From Candidatus Saccharimonadota bacterium (lineage in GTDB: Bacteria > Patescibacteriota > Saccharimonadia > Saccharimonadales > Saccharimonadaceae), in NCBI GenBank assembly GCA_905372095.1, contig CAJPNK010000004.1:3115-67114 (forward strand): DNA of 64,000 nucleotides. Reading direction: 5' to 3'. The notes beneath the pieces are model-generated. The model saw nothing but the letters and a program-made list of their open reading frames with translations, was not told where the DNA came from and ran no database searches. The translations under genes and the position numbers were made by a program. Below are positions 42,994 through 52,881 of this stretch, piece after piece (position 1 is the stretch's first letter; every line of letters starts with the position of its first letter).

Positions 42994-43830
42994 ATGGAAT
43001 GGTGGCAGGCTATTATATTGGGTATTGTCGAGGGAGTAACGGAGTTTTTGCCAGTGTCGTCGACCGGGCATTTGACGATTGTCGAGAAATTGATGGGTAT
43101 GCGGATCAACGACCCGAGTTTGACGGCTTTTACGGCTATTATTCAAATTGGCGCTATCGCTGCAGCGATAATTTATTTCCGAGATGATATTTGGCGGGTG
43201 CTAAGCGCTTGGTGGCGCGGTTTGTGGTGGAAGCGGGCGCGGCGGCAGTTTGACTACAAATACGGCTGGGCAATTATTATTGGATCGCTGCCGATTGCGG
43301 CTATCGGTTATGCTCTCAAAAATGAGGTCGAGACAGTGTTGCGCAGTTTATGGTTTGTGGCCTTTGCGCTGATTGGTTGGAGCCTGGTGATGTGGCTAGC
43401 CGACAAATGCAGCGCTGTGCGGCGCGGCGAGCGGCAGACAACTTGGCGGGATACGCTGGCTATTGGTTTGGGGCAGTGCTTAGCGCTGATTCCAGGCGTG
43501 TCGCGCTCAGGAGCAACGATTTCAGTGGGACTATTCCGCGGTTTTGATCGGGTAACGGTGACGAAATTAAGCTTCTTTTTGGGTATTCCAGCCTTGGTGG
43601 CGGCAGGTTTGCTAGAGGCGATGACCGCTTACAAATACATTGGCGGCGGCGTCGGCTGGGTATCGACAATTTTGGCGACAGCGGTGGCTTTTGCGGTTGG
43701 CTATTGGTCGATTGCTTGGCTGCTGAAATTTGTCGCCGGCAATGACTTTTCGTTATTTATTCGGTACCGCATCGGTTTGGGTGTGATAATTATATTATTG
43801 CTAACGACTGGCGTAATAACGGCGATATAA
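42994..43830 (+). CDS. uppP: Undecaprenyl-diphosphatase UppP/BacA
   Basis: Recycles the lipid carrier by dephosphorylating undecaprenyl pyrophosphate. 278 residues, about eight membrane helices. Motif 1 GIVEGVTEFLPVSSTGHL (about 10-27, catalytic Glu and Ser-Ser-Thr-Gly-His) and motif 2 LIPGVSRSGATISVGLFRGF (about 166-185, the PGxSRSG loop) are both intact. TATACT (42978-42983) lies 10 nt before the ATG. Confidence 0.95.
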   Translation: MEWWQAIILGIVEGVTEFLPVSSTGHLTIVEKLMGMRINDPSLTAFTAIIQIGAIAAAIIYFRDDIWRVLSAWWRGLWWKRARRQFDYKYGWAIIIGSLPIAAIGYALKNEVETVLRSLWFVAFALIGWSLVMWLADKCSAVRRGERQTTWRDTLAIGLGQCLALIPGVSRSGATISVGLFRGFDRVTVTKLSFFLGIPALVAAGLLEAMTAYKYIGGGVGWVSTILATAVAFAVGYWSIAWLLKFVAGNDFSLFIRYRIGLGVIIILLLTTGVITAI

Positions 43831-43843
43831 GGAGGAAAGCTGA

Positions 43844-44575
43844 ATGATAGAAGTCAAAAACATTACTAAAATATATGGCAAAAAGAAGAATGCTTTTACG
43901 GCGCTGGATGATGTTAGCTTGAATATTGAAGAGGGCTCGAGCGTGGCTATTTTAGGTAAGTCCGGTAGTGGTAAATCGACGCTGATGCATGCGATTTCTG
44001 GGCTAGACAAGCCGCAAAAGGGCAGGGTGTTAATTGACGGCGAAGACATTTTGCGGCTGAAGCCGCGGGCCACCGACAAATTTCGGGCGCAGAAGATGGG
44101 TTTTATCTTCCAGAGTTTCTTCGTTGAGGGCGGCGAGAGCTGTTACGATAATGTCAGTTTGGCGTTAGAGACGGCGGGCGTGGCGAGAATCGGCCGCAAG
44201 AAACGGATCATTGAAGCTCTGGAAGCGGTTGATTTGGGCAATAAGATTAAGTCGCGCGCCAAAGACCTTTCAGGCGGGCAAAAGCAGCGCCTGGCGATTG
44301 CTCGAGCGATTGTTGGCCGGCCGCAGATTCTATTTGCCGACGAGCCGACGGGCAACCTCGATTCGGCGACCTCAAAGGTAATCGAGGATTTGTTATTTAA
44401 TTATTGTAAAGAAAACAACGCTACGCTAATTATCGTGACTCACGATGAAGATTTAGCGCAAAAATGCCAGCGGGTGATTCATATCAAAGATGGCAAAATT
44501 GAATCGGATTCTGCTGCCGAGAAATCGGCTGCTAAAAATAAGTCGACTAGCAAGCTTACAGAGGAGGAAAAATAA
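43844..44575 (+). CDS. ABC transporter ATP-binding protein (MacB/LolD type)
   Basis: 243 residues. Walker A GKSGSGKST (about 38-46), signature LSGGQKQRLAIARA (about 144-157), Walker B ILFADEPTGN (about 165-174), H-loop VTHDED. It closely resembles the MacB/LolD/FtsE group. A Lys/Ser-rich tail ends it. AAGGAGG precedes the ATG; its stop overlaps the permease ATG by one base. Confidence 0.92.
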   Translation: MIEVKNITKIYGKKKNAFTALDDVSLNIEEGSSVAILGKSGSGKSTLMHAISGLDKPQKGRVLIDGEDILRLKPRATDKFRAQKMGFIFQSFFVEGGESCYDNVSLALETAGVARIGRKKRIIEALEAVDLGNKIKSRAKDLSGGQKQRLAIARAIVGRPQILFADEPTGNLDSATSKVIEDLLFNYCKENNATLIIVTHDEDLAQKCQRVIHIKDGKIESDSAAEKSAAKNKSTSKLTEEEK

Positions 44576-45942
44576 TGAAAACTACCGATATCGTGGCTAG
44601 AGCCGGCCGTAATTTGCGCCGCGCCAAAATGCGGACAATTTTGACAAGCGTGGCTATTGCTGTCGGCGGCTTCGCGATTATGGCTAGCCTGATGGTAGGG
44701 GAGGGTGCTAGGCAATATGTCGACCGGATTATTAACAGTAATATTGATCCAAACGGCTTAATCATTTCTAAGGACAAGCGGGTTACTACTGCTGGATCAG
44801 CGGTAGGCGGTAGAAGCGAATTAACTGAATATAATCCTAATGCGGCGTCGTATTACGGCCAAGAGTACGATACGCTTACTCAGAGTGATATTGAAAAATT
44901 GCGCCAGCGCAAAGATCTTAAAAATGTTGAGCCGAACTATCAGCTGCGGCCAAAATATGTAGCATTTAGCGTGAAGAATGATAAGAAATATGTAGCCCAA
45001 GTTATGATGCGCGACAATACTTTGCAGCTAGAATCTGCAGCTGGCCGCGAGATTAAGTCGGGAACAAAGCTGGCGCCAGGAGAGGCAATTATACCAGAGA
45101 GCTACACTGAGAAACTGGGCAAAACGGCGTCAGAAATGGTTGGTTCGATGTTAACAATTACAGTTAACCAGCAGCCGCAACAGGCTGATACTGAGACAAT
45201 TCAGAAAGCGTACATCGATAAGGGCGAAGAAGGCGTCAAGGAGCTTCTTGGCGGTAAGACGCTAAATAAGCAATTCAAAATTGTAGCGGTTGTCAAGAAA
45301 TCGCCAGACCAGATGGCTAGTCGGCCAAATCTGTATATTGATTCGAGCGATGCTAAGGAATTAACGGACTTCAGTACTGCCGGAACTGATGCTTATCAAA
45401 AGTATATTTTTGCTAATGCGACAGCCACGGGTGGTAAAACTCCCGAGGAAGTTCGCGACAGCTTGAAGGACGCTGGCTATTCGTCGATGACTTCGAAAGA
45501 TGTACAGAGCATGATTTTTACTTTCGTAAATATTTTGCAAACTATTGTGATGGGTTTTGGTATTTTGGCTTTGGTGGTGAGTGTGTTCGGGATTATTAAC
45601 ACTATGTATATTTCGGTGCTCGAGCGGACGCAGCAGATTGGTCTGATGAAAGCTTTGGGTGCGTCAAAACGTGATATCGGGCGGTTGTTCCGCTACGAAG
45701 CAGCTTGGGTTGGCTTTTTGGGCGGTATGATCGGTGTGCTAGGTGCTTGGGGTATTGGTACGCTAGCGAATCCGGCGATTTCTAAGGCGTTGGGTCTAGG
45801 CAAGCACGATTTGCTGATCTTCCAGCCGCTAGACGCTGTCGTTGTAGTGTTGTCTCTGATGTTGGTGGCAATTGTAGCTGGCTGGTTGCCGAGCCGCAAG
45901 GCGGCGAAACTTGATCCGATTGAGGCGCTGCGAACAGAGTAA
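44575..45942 (+). CDS. MacB/FtsX-type ABC transporter permease
   Basis: 455 residues: first membrane helix (about 21-43), a large external domain (about 50-310) and three C-terminal helices (about 318-450) with the FtsX-fold VFGIINTMYISVLERTQQIGLMKALGASKRDIGRL signature. Pairs with the ATPase just upstream. Such systems move peptides, antibiotics or lipoproteins, or work as mechanotransmitters; no adaptor or kinase gene is adjacent to narrow this. Confidence 0.92.
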   Translation: MKTTDIVARAGRNLRRAKMRTILTSVAIAVGGFAIMASLMVGEGARQYVDRIINSNIDPNGLIISKDKRVTTAGSAVGGRSELTEYNPNAASYYGQEYDTLTQSDIEKLRQRKDLKNVEPNYQLRPKYVAFSVKNDKKYVAQVMMRDNTLQLESAAGREIKSGTKLAPGEAIIPESYTEKLGKTASEMVGSMLTITVNQQPQQADTETIQKAYIDKGEEGVKELLGGKTLNKQFKIVAVVKKSPDQMASRPNLYIDSSDAKELTDFSTAGTDAYQKYIFANATATGGKTPEEVRDSLKDAGYSSMTSKDVQSMIFTFVNILQTIVMGFGILALVVSVFGIINTMYISVLERTQQIGLMKALGASKRDIGRLFRYEAAWVGFLGGMIGVLGAWGIGTLANPAISKALGLGKHDLLIFQPLDAVVVVLSLMLVAIVAGWLPSRKAAKLDPIEALRTE

Positions 45943-46020
45943 TTTACAGCGAAATAAGTTGGTCTGGTACGATTAATAGATTCGTTGGCGTACGGTATCG
46001 CGAGATGATATACTAATGCT

Positions 46021-47268
46021 ATGCTAGATATTCGCTATATTCGAGAACACGCCGATCGCGTTCAGGAATCGGCAAAAAATAAAGGCTACAATGACGTATC
46101 GATTGCTCGTTTGCTAGACACTGATGAGCGGCGACGGCGTTTACAGCAGCAGGTCGATGAACTGCGAACGCGGCGGAACGAGATCGCTGGCCAGATGAAG
46201 GGCGGTAAACCAGCGCCAGAGCTGATTGAGCAGGGCAGGGCCTTGAAAGAAGAGCTAGCGAAACTAGAGAGCGATTTGCGCGATATCGAAGCAGATTTTC
46301 AAGCGCAGATGGACGCGGTGCCTAATATAACGCTTGATGACGTGCCGCTTGGCGGTGAAGCAGATAGCGTGGAGATTAAAACGTGGGGTGATAAGGGCCA
46401 ATCTGCCGAGGATCATTTAGCTTTTGCAGCTGGCCGCGATTGGCTTGACTTTGAGCGCGGTGCCAAGGTGGCTGGCACGAAATTCTACTACATCAAGGGC
46501 GATTTGATGCTGCTAGAGAACGCGATCTATCAGTATGCGCTGAACCTGTTGATTTCTAAAGGATTTACTCCGATGACGGTGCCGCATATGGTGTCGGGCC
46601 GGGTGGCGCGCGGTTCCGGTTTTGCTCCGAAGAGCGACAAAGAAAGCAATGAGTATTTCATCGACGGCGAAGATGTCATGCTAATTGGTACGGCCGAGGC
46701 GCCGCTGACTGGCTTTCATGCTGACGAAATAATCGACGAGAAAAATCTGCCGCTGCTCTATGCTGGCTATAGCCCTTGCTACCGCAAAGAAGCGGGTGCA
46801 GCTGGCAAGTTTAGTCGCGGACTATTCCGCGTACACCAGTTCAATAAGCTGGAAATGTATATCTTTTGTACGCCAGAACAATCAGTCCAAATGCACGAAA
46901 AAATCTTGTCGATTGAGGAAGAAATTTGGCAAAACTTAGGCGTGCCGTACCATGTGGTGAATATCGCGGCTGGCGACCTCGGTGCGCCAGCAGCCAAAAA
47001 ATATGATATCGAGTACTGGTCGCCAGTCGATAACCAGTATCGCGAGTTGACTAGCTGCTCGAATTGTACTGATTTTCAGGCGCGTAATCTCAATATTCGC
47101 GTGCGCCGCAGCGACGGCTCGCTGCAGGTACTTCACACGCTTAACGGTACAGCGGTGAGCTTGGCGCGCTCGCTAGTAGCAATCATCGAGAATTACCAGA
47201 CCGATGACGGTAAGCTGCGCGTGCCAGAGGTGCTGCAGCCATATCTGGGTAGTCGCGAGGAGTTGTGA
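46021..47268 (+). CDS. serS: Seryl-tRNA synthetase
   Basis: Class IIa, 415 residues. N-terminal coiled-coil arm (about 25-105, LQQQVDELRTRRNEIAGQM) for the tRNA-Ser variable arm; motif 2 YSPCYRKEAGAAGKFSRGLFRVHQF (about 251-275); motif 3 LNGTAVSLARSLVAIIENYQ (about 375-394). TATACT (46009-46014) lies 6 nt before the ATG, a clear leaderless candidate. Its TGA overlaps the pyrD start. Confidence 0.96.
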   Translation: MLDIRYIREHADRVQESAKNKGYNDVSIARLLDTDERRRRLQQQVDELRTRRNEIAGQMKGGKPAPELIEQGRALKEELAKLESDLRDIEADFQAQMDAVPNITLDDVPLGGEADSVEIKTWGDKGQSAEDHLAFAAGRDWLDFERGAKVAGTKFYYIKGDLMLLENAIYQYALNLLISKGFTPMTVPHMVSGRVARGSGFAPKSDKESNEYFIDGEDVMLIGTAEAPLTGFHADEIIDEKNLPLLYAGYSPCYRKEAGAAGKFSRGLFRVHQFNKLEMYIFCTPEQSVQMHEKILSIEEEIWQNLGVPYHVVNIAAGDLGAPAAKKYDIEYWSPVDNQYRELTSCSNCTDFQARNLNIRVRRSDGSLQVLHTLNGTAVSLARSLVAIIENYQTDDGKLRVPEVLQPYLGSREEL

Positions 47269-48395
47269 TGAAGCGATTAGTGCGCCGCGCGTCGCGCAGC
47301 GGTTATCAGGAACTTGCTAAACCGTTGCTTTTTCGACAACACCCAGACAAAGCGCATGAGGGCATGATTAAAGCGGCGCGAGCACTGCACCGAGTGCGCG
47401 GCGAGAATATTTTGCGGGTGTGGAATTATCGCAATTCGCGGCTAGAGCAGGAGATTTTAGGCCTAAAATTCAAGAATCCGCTAGGAATGTCAGCTGGGCT
47501 GGACAAGAACTTCGACTTGCCGCCAATAGCTAAACGGATTGGCTTAGGTTTCGAAATTGGCGGTTCGACTACTGCACAGGTTTGTGCTGGTAATCCGCGG
47601 CCGTGGTTTCGCCGCTTACCGAGCGAGAAATCGATTGTAGTTAACGTCGGCTTGGCAAATAACGGAGTCGCTCGCAATATACAACGGATTAAGAGGTATC
47701 CGCGGCGGCTGTGGCGCGATTTCCCGTTGAGTGTGTCAGTTGCTAAAACCAATAACCCCGAAAATGTTAGCGATAGCGAAGCGATTGCCGACTATTGCCA
47801 AAGTTTGCGCCAGCTAGAGGCAGCTGGTTGCGCGCCGTTGTACGAAATCAATATTAGCTGTCCGAATACTTATGGTGGCGAGCCGTTTACGACGCCAGCG
47901 CGGCTGGATAAATTATTGACGGCGGTAGATGACTTGCGTTTAACACGGCCAATTTTCGTTAAGATGCCGACAGACAAAAAGTGGCCGGAATTTATGAAGC
48001 TGCTAGCAGTAATTGATCGGCATGAGATTGCTGGCTTAACGATTGGTAATCTAGTCAAGGACCGCTCAGCGCTGCGTAATTCAAAATTGCTGGATAACGA
48101 GATCAGGGGAAATCTCAGCGGCCAGCCGGCGCGGGAGCTTACTACTGGCTTAATTTTCAAAACTTATGCCAAATACCGCGATCGTTTTGTGATTATCGGT
48201 GTCGGCGGCGTGTTTACTGCCGAGGATGCTTACGAGAAGATTTGTGCTGGTGCGAGTCTGGTGGCTATGGTGACGGCGCTAATGTTTGAGGGGCCGCAGG
48301 TTGTCGGCGAAATTAACGAAGGCCTGGTTAAGTTGCTCGATCGCGATGGCTTTCAGAATATTACTGAGGCGATTGGTAGCGCTCACCATGGCTAA
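47268..48395 (+). CDS. pyrD: Dihydroorotate dehydrogenase (class 2-like)
   Basis: FMN enzyme oxidising dihydroorotate to orotate in pyrimidine synthesis. 375 residues: NPLGMSAGLDKN (about 66-77, FMN loop), GGSTTAQVCAGNPRPWFRRLP, NISCPNTYGGEPF (about 203-215), IFVKMPTDK, and the C-terminal phosphate site IIGVGGVFTAEDAYEKICAGASLV. The catalytic base, Ser in class 2, lies within the SCPNT region. No other pyr gene is in the window. ATG 47268 sits in a TGATG overlap with serS. Confidence 0.88.
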   Translation: MKRLVRRASRSGYQELAKPLLFRQHPDKAHEGMIKAARALHRVRGENILRVWNYRNSRLEQEILGLKFKNPLGMSAGLDKNFDLPPIAKRIGLGFEIGGSTTAQVCAGNPRPWFRRLPSEKSIVVNVGLANNGVARNIQRIKRYPRRLWRDFPLSVSVAKTNNPENVSDSEAIADYCQSLRQLEAAGCAPLYEINISCPNTYGGEPFTTPARLDKLLTAVDDLRLTRPIFVKMPTDKKWPEFMKLLAVIDRHEIAGLTIGNLVKDRSALRNSKLLDNEIRGNLSGQPARELTTGLIFKTYAKYRDRFVIIGVGGVFTAEDAYEKICAGASLVAMVTALMFEGPQVVGEINEGLVKLLDRDGFQNITEAIGSAHHG

Positions 48396-48440
48396 ATGCT
48401 ATAATTAAAATACATTATCGGTTTAACGAAAGGGGTCAAA

Positions 48441-48818
48441 GTGATTGCAGATATTGATATAACTGGCGTAGGCGGCTACGTTTTGGATGAACCGACGAGA
48501 AAGTATATTAGCAAGAAAATCGGCAGATTAGATCGCTTAGTGACGCGGCATGCTCGTAAAACTATGAGCGCTTCGGTGAAAATCGAGGAAGTCAATCGCG
48601 ATAACGGCAACAAATATGAAGTCGAAGTGATTATTAACGTGCCGGATCAGGTTATCAAAGCCAAAGATTCGACAATGAACGTTATGGCGGCAACTGACAT
48701 CGTCGAGCGCAAGCTAGCCGGGCAGCTTCGCAAGTATAAGCAAAATTTGTTAGCTCACGTCGGCCGGCGCGATATACTGGCGCGGTTCAAACGCGGTTTT
48801 GACCGCGAAACGCAGTAG
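48441..48818 (+). CDS. hpf: Ribosome hibernation factor (HPF/RaiA family)
   Basis: 125 residues. The beta-alpha-beta-beta-beta-alpha fold pattern is clear: DIDITGVGGYVLDEPTRKYISKKIGRLDRL (about 4-33), SVKIEEVNRDNGNKYEVEVIINVPDQVIKAKDS and MNVMAATDIVERKLAGQLRKYK. Short form without the dimerising tail domain, so it should inactivate 70S ribosomes singly. Start is GTG 48441 behind AAAGGGG; TATAAT lies at 48400-48405. Confidence 0.88.
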   Translation: MIADIDITGVGGYVLDEPTRKYISKKIGRLDRLVTRHARKTMSASVKIEEVNRDNGNKYEVEVIINVPDQVIKAKDSTMNVMAATDIVERKLAGQLRKYKQNLLAHVGRRDILARFKRGFDRETQ

Positions 48819-48838
48819 TGATTTAGTAGCAGCCTCTT

Positions 48839-48880
48839 CCAAAACTCCCCAAAAACAGTTATAATTAGGGGAGTTTTTGG
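48839..48880 (+). terminator. Terminator hairpin with an embedded -10 box
   Basis: Arms CCAAAACTCCCC (48839-48850) and GGGGAGTTTTTGG (48868-48880) between hpf and secA. The loop contains TATAAT (48860-48865), so the same element may end hpf transcription and start that of secA. Confidence 0.65.
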
Positions 48881-48912
48881 AAAATACCTGAAAGTGAGGG
48901 AAATTTGACGTT

Positions 48913-51546
48913 ATGGCGATAACACAACAGAAGGTGCTGACGAAGGTTTTTGGTGACCCGCAGAAGCGGATTTTGCGGCGTTTACAAAAGAAAGTCGACG
49001 AAATTAATGCACTTGGCCCGAAGTACAAGAAATTATCTGACGAGGAATTGGCTGGCCAAACCGATGTTTTGCGCAAGCGTTTGCAGAAGAAATCTGTGAC
49101 ACTTGATACGATTTTGCCAGACGCTTTTGCGGTGGTACGCGAGATGGCTGATCGGACAATCGGCGAGCGCCATTACGATGTGCAGCTGATTGGTTCGATG
49201 GTGTTGCATGAGGGTAGCGTGGCCGAGTTGAAGACTGGCGAGGGTAAAACTTTGATGTCGACGTTAGCAGCCTACTTGAATGCGCTCGAAGGTAAAGGCG
49301 TACATGTTGTGACTGTCAATGATTATCTAGCGCAGCGCGATGCTGGCTGGATGGGGCAAATTTATAATGCGTTAGGTTTATCGACCGGCGTGATCATCAA
49401 TGAGACTTCATTCTTATACGACGAAAATTATAACAACGAGGCGCATACTGATCCGCGCATGAAGAAGCTTCGTCCGTGCACCCGTAAAGAAGCTTACCAG
49501 GCAGATATTACCTATGGTACTAATAATGAATTCGGCTTTGATTATTTGCGCGACAACATGGTTAACGATATCGAGCTGGTGCGCCAGCGCGATTTGAATT
49601 TTGCGATTGTCGATGAGGTGGACTCGATTTTAATCGATGAGGCGCGGACGCCGCTAATTATTAGTGCGCCGGCCGCTGAAAATCCTGATAGCTATTATCA
49701 ATTTGCCAAGATTGCGGCGAAGTTGACGCCAGAAGATTATACCTTGGAAGAGAAGCGCAAGCAGGTTGCTCTTACTGACGAAGGCGTCGAGAAGGTTCAA
49801 AAAATGCTGGGTATAAAAAACTTATACACGCCAGAGTATGTGCGAAGCGTCTACCACATGGATCAAGCCTTGCGGGCTCAGACATTATTCAAGCGTGACA
49901 AGGATTACGTGGTGACGAATGACGGCGAGGTGATAATCGTTGACGAGCACACTGGTCGGCTCAAGCAAGGCAACCGTTATAGCGAAGGCTTGCACCAGGC
50001 GATTGAAGCCAAAGAAGGCGTACCAGTGCTGCAGGAAAGCATGACGCTGGCGACAATTTCTTTCCAGAATTACTTCCGTTTGTACAAGAAACTTAGCGGC
50101 ATGACCGGTACTGCTTTCACTGAGGCTGAAGAGTTTCAACAAATTTATTCGCTTGACGTAGTGGTGGTGCCGCCGAACAAACCGATTACTCGCCAGGACC
50201 ATCAGGACTTAATCTACAAGACCGAGAAAGGCAAGCTGAAAGCGGTAGCTCAAGCGATCAAAGAGTATCACGATGAAGGCCGTCCGGTGTTGGTTGGCTC
50301 CGGTTCAATCGCTAAAAACGAAATGATTGCCAAATATTTGGATAGCGAAGGTATTAAGTACGAAATCCTAAATGCCAAGAACAACGAGCGCGAGGCAGAG
50401 ATTATCTCGCATGCTGGCGAAAAGGGCGCGATTACGCTAGCCACCAATATTGCTGGGCGCGGCACCGACATCAAACTTGGGCCGGGCGTCAAAGAGCTGG
50501 GCGGTCTAGTGGTTATTGGTTCAGAGCGCCACGAATCGCGCCGAATTGATAATCAGCTGCGCGGCCGCGGCGGCCGGCAGGGAGACCCAGGTGACACTCA
50601 ATTTTACGTTTCGACTGAGGACGATTTGATGCGTATCTTTCAGGGCGAGCGGATTGCTAACGTGCTGGAACGCTTAGGTGTCGATGAGGAGACAGCGATC
50701 CAGAATCGTGCCGTCAGCAAGACATTGGAGGCAGCGCAGAAGCGAGTCGAAGGCTATAACTTTGATACGCGCAAAAATGTTGTTCAGTACGATAATGTTA
50801 TTAATCGACATCGCAAAGTTGTTTACACGGTGCGCCGCAAAATCCTTGAAGGCGATAATATCAAACCAGAAATTCAGCGTTTGCTGCGAGCGATGGTTAA
50901 TAAATTAACAGAGGTGCCAGCCAAGAACAATCCAAAATTTGTCGAAGAATTCGCAGAGATTATCCCGCTGGAGGTCGACGAAATTGAAAAAATTGGCGCG
51001 ATCAAAAAAGATAGTCAGCGCCGCGATAAAGCATTAGCTGCCGCACAAAAAATGTATACAGCCAAAGAAAGAGAGCTTGGCGACGATCTAATCCGCGGGG
51101 TTGAGCGCGAAGTTTATCTGCAAGTACTTGATACGCTATGGATGCAGCATCTCGAAAACATGCAGCATTTGCGCGAAGGCATTCACTGGCGCAGCGTCGG
51201 CCAGCGCGACCCGCTGGTTGAATACCGCAGCGAGTCGCAGAAGCTGTTTGATAGCTTGCAAGCGACACTGCGCGAGGAAGTTTTGCGTGCTATTTATCAT
51301 GTGCGCGCCACTGACGCTATTAGCCGCGAATCAATTGACGATGACCACCAAACGGAATTGACGAAGCTTGCCGAGACTTCGGTCGAGCATGGAGTCAACG
51401 AAATCACTGGCGGCGAAGAGAATCGCGATCACGATTTCGGCGGTTCAATAAAAAGAGCCGCCTCGACCGCCGAAACTAATCATAGGCGCAACGTTGCCCG
51501 CAAAAAGAAAAAGGCCAAGCGCCAGAATCGAAAAAAGAGCCGCTAG
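48913..51546 (+). CDS. secA: Preprotein translocase ATPase SecA
   Basis: Drives export through SecYEG. 877 residues: Walker A LKTGEGKTLM (about 103-112), Walker B IVDEVDSILIDEARTPLIIS (about 234-253), preprotein cross-linking domain, second nucleotide domain with TNIAGRGTDI (about 515-524), GSERHESRRIDNQLRGRGGRQGD (about 537-559), and the scaffold domain. The C-terminal tail is Lys/Arg-rich without the zinc-binding cysteines used for SecB, so SecB-independent targeting is expected. It abuts an M16 peptidase gene. Confidence 0.97.
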   Translation: MAITQQKVLTKVFGDPQKRILRRLQKKVDEINALGPKYKKLSDEELAGQTDVLRKRLQKKSVTLDTILPDAFAVVREMADRTIGERHYDVQLIGSMVLHEGSVAELKTGEGKTLMSTLAAYLNALEGKGVHVVTVNDYLAQRDAGWMGQIYNALGLSTGVIINETSFLYDENYNNEAHTDPRMKKLRPCTRKEAYQADITYGTNNEFGFDYLRDNMVNDIELVRQRDLNFAIVDEVDSILIDEARTPLIISAPAAENPDSYYQFAKIAAKLTPEDYTLEEKRKQVALTDEGVEKVQKMLGIKNLYTPEYVRSVYHMDQALRAQTLFKRDKDYVVTNDGEVIIVDEHTGRLKQGNRYSEGLHQAIEAKEGVPVLQESMTLATISFQNYFRLYKKLSGMTGTAFTEAEEFQQIYSLDVVVVPPNKPITRQDHQDLIYKTEKGKLKAVAQAIKEYHDEGRPVLVGSGSIAKNEMIAKYLDSEGIKYEILNAKNNEREAEIISHAGEKGAITLATNIAGRGTDIKLGPGVKELGGLVVIGSERHESRRIDNQLRGRGGRQGDPGDTQFYVSTEDDLMRIFQGERIANVLERLGVDEETAIQNRAVSKTLEAAQKRVEGYNFDTRKNVVQYDNVINRHRKVVYTVRRKILEGDNIKPEIQRLLRAMVNKLTEVPAKNNPKFVEEFAEIIPLEVDEIEKIGAIKKDSQRRDKALAAAQKMYTAKERELGDDLIRGVEREVYLQVLDTLWMQHLENMQHLREGIHWRSVGQRDPLVEYRSESQKLFDSLQATLREEVLRAIYHVRATDAISRESIDDDHQTELTKLAETSVEHGVNEITGGEENRDHDFGGSIKRAASTAETNHRRNVARKKKKAKRQNRKKSR

Positions 51547-52824
51547 ATGAAACACACAGTAACAGAAGTACGGCTCGACAATGGTTCGCGTGGGCTGCTT
51601 ATTGACGTGCCTGGCGCGACGGTGATGAGCTTCCAGTTTCAATTTCGCGCTGGCAACCGCTATGTTGGACGCAAAAATATTTATGAAACCGCTCATGTGA
51701 TGGAGCATATGTCGTTTGGCGCTAATGCTAAGTTCTCGAGCGAGCATGCTTACGAAGCAGAATTCACCAAAAATGGCGCGTACCATAATGCATGGACAAG
51801 CGACTTGTCAATGGTGTATGTGGCTGACTGCGCTGATTTTGAATGGGATCGGATTTTAGAATTGCAGCAAGTGGCGATTTGCCAGCCGCGCTTTCAGCAA
51901 GAATCGCTAGAGGCTGAAAAGGGCAATGTCCGCAGCGAACTAACGGGGTATTTGAACAATCACGGCCGCGTGCTTTGGCCGAAAGTTCAGCAGCTGCTGG
52001 GCGAGGACGTTTATACGTTTTGGCAGCGTTTGCGAACGATTGATAATATCACGCTTGAGGATATTCAGCGTCACCACCAAAAAACTCACACCTCGGATAA
52101 TATGCGCTTTGTGATTGCGGGCAAGCTCGACGGCCGGCGCGAGCAGATTAAAAGTATGCTTGAGGGCTGGGAGTTGTCGCGCGGCGAACGTTTCACAGTA
52201 CCGCGCGATGTTTTGAAAAAGGCCGCTCCTACCCTTATCAAGCGCAAGGAAGCGACTAATCTGACCTTTGGTTGGAGCATGTCGCTGCCACGCGAAATCA
52301 ATGACGCTGAACTAGAGGCAATGTCGTGCTTGAATCATATCTTGACCGGAACGATGCACTCGCGTATCTTCGGTGCCGCTCGCAAAAAGGGTTTGGCTTA
52401 TGGCATGTTTAGTGAAGCTAGCGCCGGTTTTTATGATAGTAGCTGGGATTTTGGCGGGCAGGTCAATGTCGAGACCGCTGACCGGCTTTTCGACATTATC
52501 GCCGGCGAAGTGCGAGCGGTGCTTGATGGGAAAATTAGCGAAGAAGAATTGTTGGCGGCGCAGTCCTACGCGCTAGGTCGCCACCAGATGGGGGCGCAGA
52601 CAGTCGCGCAGATTAGCAATTTCTATAGCGGGCGTTATTTCGGCGATGGTTTTGTCAAGGATTATGAGCGCGTGCCCGAAGCAATCCGCAACATCACTCG
52701 CGAACGGATGATCGCGACGGCGCGCGAATTCATCGGCGCTAACACCTGGGTGCTGGCTGGCGTCAGCGCTAGCGACCAGAAATCACTGACGCGGCTAAAT
52801 GATAAGCTAGAAAAGCTGTTTTAG
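51547..52824 (+). CDS. M16-family (pitrilysin-like) zinc peptidase
   Basis: 425 residues, two M16 half-domains. The inverted zinc motif HVMEH (50-54) and the downstream Glu in LEAEKGNVRSEL (about 127-138) are intact; the second half is the inactive lobe with KGLAYGMFSEASAGFYDS. Likely a processing protease of the PqqL/YmxG type; cellular substrate unknown. It starts immediately after the secA stop, so it is probably co-transcribed with secA. Confidence 0.9.
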   Translation: MKHTVTEVRLDNGSRGLLIDVPGATVMSFQFQFRAGNRYVGRKNIYETAHVMEHMSFGANAKFSSEHAYEAEFTKNGAYHNAWTSDLSMVYVADCADFEWDRILELQQVAICQPRFQQESLEAEKGNVRSELTGYLNNHGRVLWPKVQQLLGEDVYTFWQRLRTIDNITLEDIQRHHQKTHTSDNMRFVIAGKLDGRREQIKSMLEGWELSRGERFTVPRDVLKKAAPTLIKRKEATNLTFGWSMSLPREINDAELEAMSCLNHILTGTMHSRIFGAARKKGLAYGMFSEASAGFYDSSWDFGGQVNVETADRLFDIIAGEVRAVLDGKISEEELLAAQSYALGRHQMGAQTVAQISNFYSGRYFGDGFVKDYERVPEAIRNITRERMIATAREFIGANTWVLAGVSASDQKSLTRLNDKLEKLF

Positions 52825-52840
52825 AATAATTTCAATCAAA

Positions 52841-52880
52841 AGTAAAATGCTCCGCCGCCGACCCAGCGGAGCATTTTACT
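52841..52880 (+). terminator. Bidirectional terminator between convergent genes
   Basis: Perfect 15-bp arms (52841-52855 and 52866-52880) with a 10-nt loop; AGTAAAA/TTTTACT ends supply a T-tract on both strands. Confidence 0.85.
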
Positions 52881-52881
52881 C

